Below, piece by piece: positions 21,933-24,909 of a stretch of 24,909 nt of DNA. Positions within the stretch are counted from its first letter, which is position 1, and each line of letters opens with the position of its first letter. Under the pieces are notes generated by a model. That model made no database searches. It saw only the letters and a program-made list of their open reading frames with translations, and was not told the origin of the DNA. Origin of the DNA: an uncultured bacterium. Its GTDB lineage: Bacteria; Bacteroidota; Ignavibacteria; Kapaibacteriales; UBA4661. The stretch covers positions 1 to 24,909 of the forward strand of contig CALCNX010000022.1 in NCBI GenBank assembly GCA_937899715.1, given 5' to 3'. The position numbers and the translations under genes were made by a program.

Positions 21933-24050
21933 TTAGGCAAAGGATTCGGAAATGATGAGAATGGGTATCTCTGATTGAACAGGTTTTTTGTCCGGCTTTT
22001 GAGTATTGGCAGTGTCAATGTCGTACCGCCGAGAAATTTTGTCCATTTCAATGAGTATCTCAGGAAGTTTCAATGTTCTTTTTTTTCTCAGTTTGTCTAT
22101 CTCGGTTGGCAAATTGGTAAATCTGCCGACATCAATCAAAGCAATGATTGCGCGAATACGTGTTTTTTGCTCTTCGGAAGGTACGTTGTGTTTCAGTATT
22201 TCCATGAGAAATGATTTTGCCTGCTGGTTCACGCCACCAGCTGCGACGGTAGCGGTTTGTGCGGCGGCAGATTTTTGCTCAGTTCCTTCAAAGTGCTTCA
22301 GGGCTGTTTGTACGTGTTCGTGGTGTGTTTCTATGAGCGGTGCGGACTGTTCGTTTTCCTCTGCTTCAAATATTTTGAATGCTTCGATGGGTGTGATTTC
22401 TGCGCTTTTGTTATCGGCGTTTACCCAATAAAACTCAAACTTTTTGCTTGTTTTCATAAAAGCAGCCGTACCGCCTTTGCGCTCTGTGCGATTGGCGTTT
22501 TCGGCATTGCGCCCGGTTCTGGATTTCAGAGGAATTTTTTTGATTGCGTCGAATCGTGCTTTATGGTCTTGCTTGAAGGTGCGTAAGAAGTGCAGGTATT
22601 TCAGGCGTTCATCTTCTTCCTCTTTGTATTGCCCGCTAAACAGTTTTGCATCGTCGAGAATTTCATCGGTGGAAAGGATTTGATTATCCTCACCAAATGC
22701 CGTGTGGAATGCTTGAAGTTTCATAAAGGCTGTTCTGTTCAGCCGTAGCTGCTCTTCGCCTTGCGCGGACGGATAAAAGACAAAATTGTGAATAGCAGAG
22801 GCTTTTGTACCGATGCGGTTCACACGACCGATACGCTGAATAAGCCGCGTAGAATTCCAAGGGGTATCGTAGTGAACGATAACATTGCTGCGGTGCAGAT
22901 TCACGCCTTCAGCAAGTACCTCGGTGGTGATAATGATGTTGTAGTCATTTTTCTGGTTTTTCCCTTTTTCTTTTTGTGCTGCATTGGGGAAATTTGCATC
23001 AAAATTTTCGACAATCGTGTCGTGTTCTGCCTTTCGGTTCTCACTGGAAATCAGCAGGACATCATTCCTTCCGCGCTTGGTAAGTTCTTGCTCCAAGTAG
23101 CGTGTTGTTTCTTTTGATTCGGAAAAAATGACGAGTTTTTTTTCGTGATTGATACTGCCCAAAAATTGCTTCTCAAGATTCTTCACAAAAATTTTCAATT
23201 TGGGGTCATCTGGAATTTTATCCCATTCTTCAACTAATTCATTCAGCAATTCCGCGTCTTGTTTGAGTTTATCAAGAAACCCCTCTTCAAAATCGTTTGC
23301 TTTGAAGGTCTGATTTTTGGGATTGTCTTCTGCCAATCGCCCAATTTCCTCTTCAATTTCTTCATCTGACCAGCCTTTATCAATGAGCGCATTGACGTTC
23401 GTATCGGGGGCGATAAACACTTTATCGTTATCAAACATCGTAATCATGCGCTCATTGGCAGTTTTGAAGTTGCCTAATGACTTCTTAAAAGCAAAAAAAC
23501 TGCTTTCCAAACGTTTTATCAGTTGGTTTTTCATAATGGAAGCTAACGATTTTGAAACCGTTTCCGCTTCGGCATATAGTTCTTTTCTTGCTTTACCGTC
23601 CAGCGAGGGAATAGTTTCTTTGAGCGCAGCAATGGCTTGGTAACGGCTGTATTTTAGTTTGTCTTCGTCTGTGAGGTAGAAAACAGTTTTGTGAAACAGT
23701 TCATTCAATTTCTCGTCCATTAGGTATTCCACTTTTTTAGGTGGGTTAACTTTTGGAAACTTAATGCCTTGTTCGTCTAAGTCAATTTTGTATTCAGGAA
23801 TATTCTCAAGGTCGGTTCGTGTTCTGCGGATTGTAATGGGTTCAATTACATTCTTGCGAATATTACCGTAAATGTTTCTTAGCTTGTTTACATCTAATTC
23901 GTCAAAACGCTTTAGCGTTTTGTATTGCTCCATTAGTGGAGAAAAGAAAGAGGTAAGGTTTGTAATTGGTAAAGTAGATTGCCTTGCATCTTGAAACATT
24001 TGAATTTGATAAAAAATGTCGTCAGGTCTGTTGTTCAAAGGTGTTGCTGA
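21933..24050 (-). CDS. SNF2-type defence helicase, 5' part missing
   Basis: About 705 residues in frame with the priA fragment upstream. From the shared SATP motif onward the sequence is SNF2/DrmD-like: SATPLNNRPDDIFYQIQMFQ, LTSFFSPLMEQYKTLKRFDE, KLVIFSESKETTRYLEQELT, IIITTEVLAEGVNLHRSNVI, and VHYDTPWNSTRLIQRIGRVN RIGT (motifs IV-VI). A long charged C-terminal region follows. Full-length relatives have their own Walker A and DEAH lobe, often behind a PLD-like domain; that part is absent here. It is co-transcribed with the methylase. Helicase-plus-methylase pairs occur in DISARM class 1 and similar systems. The true gene start is not in this window if the join is artificial. Confidence 0.8.
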   Translation of the reverse strand, partial: SATPLNNRPDDIFYQIQMFQDARQSTLPITNLTSFFSPLMEQYKTLKRFDELDVNKLRNIYGNIRKNVIEPITIRRTRTDLENIPEYKIDLDEQGIKFPKVNPPKKVEYLMDEKLNELFHKTVFYLTDEDKLKYSRYQAIAALKETIPSLDGKARKELYAEAETVSKSLASIMKNQLIKRLESSFFAFKKSLGNFKTANERMITMFDNDKVFIAPDTNVNALIDKGWSDEEIEEEIGRLAEDNPKNQTFKANDFEEGFLDKLKQDAELLNELVEEWDKIPDDPKLKIFVKNLEKQFLGSINHEKKLVIFSESKETTRYLEQELTKRGRNDVLLISSENRKAEHDTIVENFDANFPNAAQKEKGKNQKNDYNIIITTEVLAEGVNLHRSNVIVHYDTPWNSTRLIQRIGRVNRIGTKASAIHNFVFYPSAQGEEQLRLNRTAFMKLQAFHTAFGEDNQILSTDEILDDAKLFSGQYKEEEDERLKYLHFLRTFKQDHKARFDAIKKIPLKSRTGRNAENANRTERKGGTAAFMKTSKKFEFYWVNADNKSAEITPIEAFKIFEAEENEQSAPLIETHHEHVQTALKHFEGTEQKSAAAQTATVAAGGVNQQAKSFLMEILKHNVPSEEQKTRIRAIIALIDVGRFTNLPTEIDKLRKKRTLKLPEILIEMDKISRRYDIDTANTQKPDKKPVQSEIPILIISESFA

Positions 24051-24887
24051 AACTAAAACTACTGAAGCAGCTAATAAATGCGCTTTTAACACTGCCATGT
24101 CACGGGCATTATATAAGATTCCTTCTCCCTGCTTGTAGGAAGCGTCATGCTCTTCATCTACCACAATTAATGCTAGGCTTTTATAAGGTAAAAACAGACT
24201 GCTTCTGGTGCCTATTACGACTGTGGTTGAACCGCTTAATATACCTTGCATAATCTTCTTCTTGCGAGTTTTACTAATGCTTGAATTCCACACAGCAGGT
24301 TTAAATCCAAAACGCTGGGTAAAACGCTTTATTATTTGGGAGCTTAGAGAAATCTCAGGGAGCATTATGAGTGATTGTTTTCCTTTTTTTATCGTTTCTG
24401 CCACTAAATAAAAATATACTTCCGTTTTACCTGAACCGGTTACGCCTTTTAATAAAACAGGTTTTGTCGTTGCTTTTATAAAATTTAGAGTACCGGCCTG
24501 TTCTTCTGATAAATTCGGCAATAAATTCTCTCCAGAAAATTCCTCATTTTCAGTTTGAATAGCTTGGGGATTTATATCAAAAGGTATGACAAGTTTAGCA
24601 ATAGAACCAAGGGAAGCCAGATAATAGATACTTGCTTTTTTAATCAGCTCAATATTGGCCAGCCCAATATTTTTATAATTACTACCAGGGGGATTTAAAG
24701 TTGGATCGATTATTTTAAGCTGCTTATCACTAGGAGAACAATTCGTTTCCCAAACTACTCCGGTTATGTTTTTATTACGGAAAGGGACAATAATTAAATC
24801 TCCTACTTCTATATTAATATCTTTGGAGATTTTATAATCTAAAGGAAATAAGCCGGCTTTTGGAATGAGAACTTTTATTATCTGCAC
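24039..24887 (-). CDS. priA: PriA N-terminal fragment fused to the helicase
   Basis: Residues 1-283 of the fused frame match PriA (replication-restart helicase). The 3'-end-binding domain opens MQIIKVLIPKAGLFPLDYKI and continues NIEVGDLIIVPFRNKNITGV VWE. Walker A is LLKGVTGSGKTEVYFYLV (~146). Motif Ia is LIMLPEISLSSQI, then TVVIGTRSSLFLPYKSLALI, DEEHDASYKQ (motif II), and VVLVSATP (motif III, ~276-283). PriA normally continues with SIET and another ~400 residues including zinc-binding cysteines; none of that is present. The switch to the SNF2 helicase occurs at SATP, shared by both families. Composition here is AT-rich. Bases 24888-24909 are leader with nothing recognisable. Confidence 0.88.
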
Positions 24888-24909
24888 TATAAGTTGTTTC
24901 TATATAAAA

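Noticed and set aside
23905..23924. CAAAACGCT-TT-AGCGTTTTG palindrome as a further parS
   Set aside because: Lacks the GCAAAACGA core spacing of the two parAB sites, lies within the helicase coding sequence, and is easily explained by codon usage.
1..24909. tRNA or rRNA genes
   Set aside because: No cloverleaf-like or rRNA-like segment was recognised in the non-coding stretches.

Overview
The window is a metagenome-style contig. Every well-preserved gene from about 11.9 kb to the right edge is on the minus strand, apart from a Phd-type antitoxin just left of that block. The left part is mostly plus strand. Three things point to the FCB group (Bacteroidota/Chlorobi/Kapabacteria-like), though this is an inference and not a proven assignment: an exported gene set with a DUF6175-type member, an OmpA protein preceded by an ASH/choice-of-anchor-like and a carboxypeptidase-regulatory-like domain, and few strong Shine-Dalgarno sites outside the exported and defence operons. 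Both contig ends carry warning signs. Bases 1-16 match the 3' end of an Illumina TruSeq adapter. The right-hand 0.86 kb is a priA fragment fused in frame, at a shared SATP helicase motif, to an unrelated SNF2-type helicase.

Layout. 17-817: 5'-truncated OmpA-family protein. 983-2729: parA-parB partition pair with two matching palindromes (1818-1850 and 2391-2420) that look like a private parS. 2741-3010: decayed ORF, microsatellite, 17-bp palindrome and a minus-strand terminator. 3015-4502 (minus): NtrC-type regulator. A long intergenic region with a phased ACACTGT array separates it from a LuxR-type regulator with a pseudo-receiver domain (5450-6091). 6207-11253: five consecutive exported proteins of unknown function, closed by a terminator. 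11317-11520: decayed gene remnant. 11609-11905: Phd/YefM antitoxin, convergent with a RhuM-Fic/Doc protein.

11.9-24.05 kb is a defence/toxin-antitoxin island read right to left: SNF2-like helicase (5' part missing), Eco57I/PglX-like methylase with an AT-rich recognition region, a small inverted-repeat element sitting on the methylase stop codon, DUF559 endonuclease, small putative antitoxin, DUF4258-YgiT, DprA-like protein, zeta toxin plus small putative antitoxin, a second DUF4258-YgiT, DUF1016 nuclease, a stub of another zeta gene with a third copy of the small protein, and RhuM-Fic. Many genes overlap by ATGA, so translation is probably coupled.

The most unusual feature is that the C-terminal tail of the methylase gene recurs three more times in the island (14973-15049, 15820-15933, 17188-17280). 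In two cases the tail's stop overlaps the start of a toxin gene. The island reads like a series of cassettes accreted behind one methylase 3' end. Three of the toxin genes are broken in different ways (10-bp duplication, in-frame amber codon, large deletion), while every neighbouring antitoxin-like gene is intact. The private partition system and the density of accessory genes would fit a plasmid, secondary replicon or integrated element.
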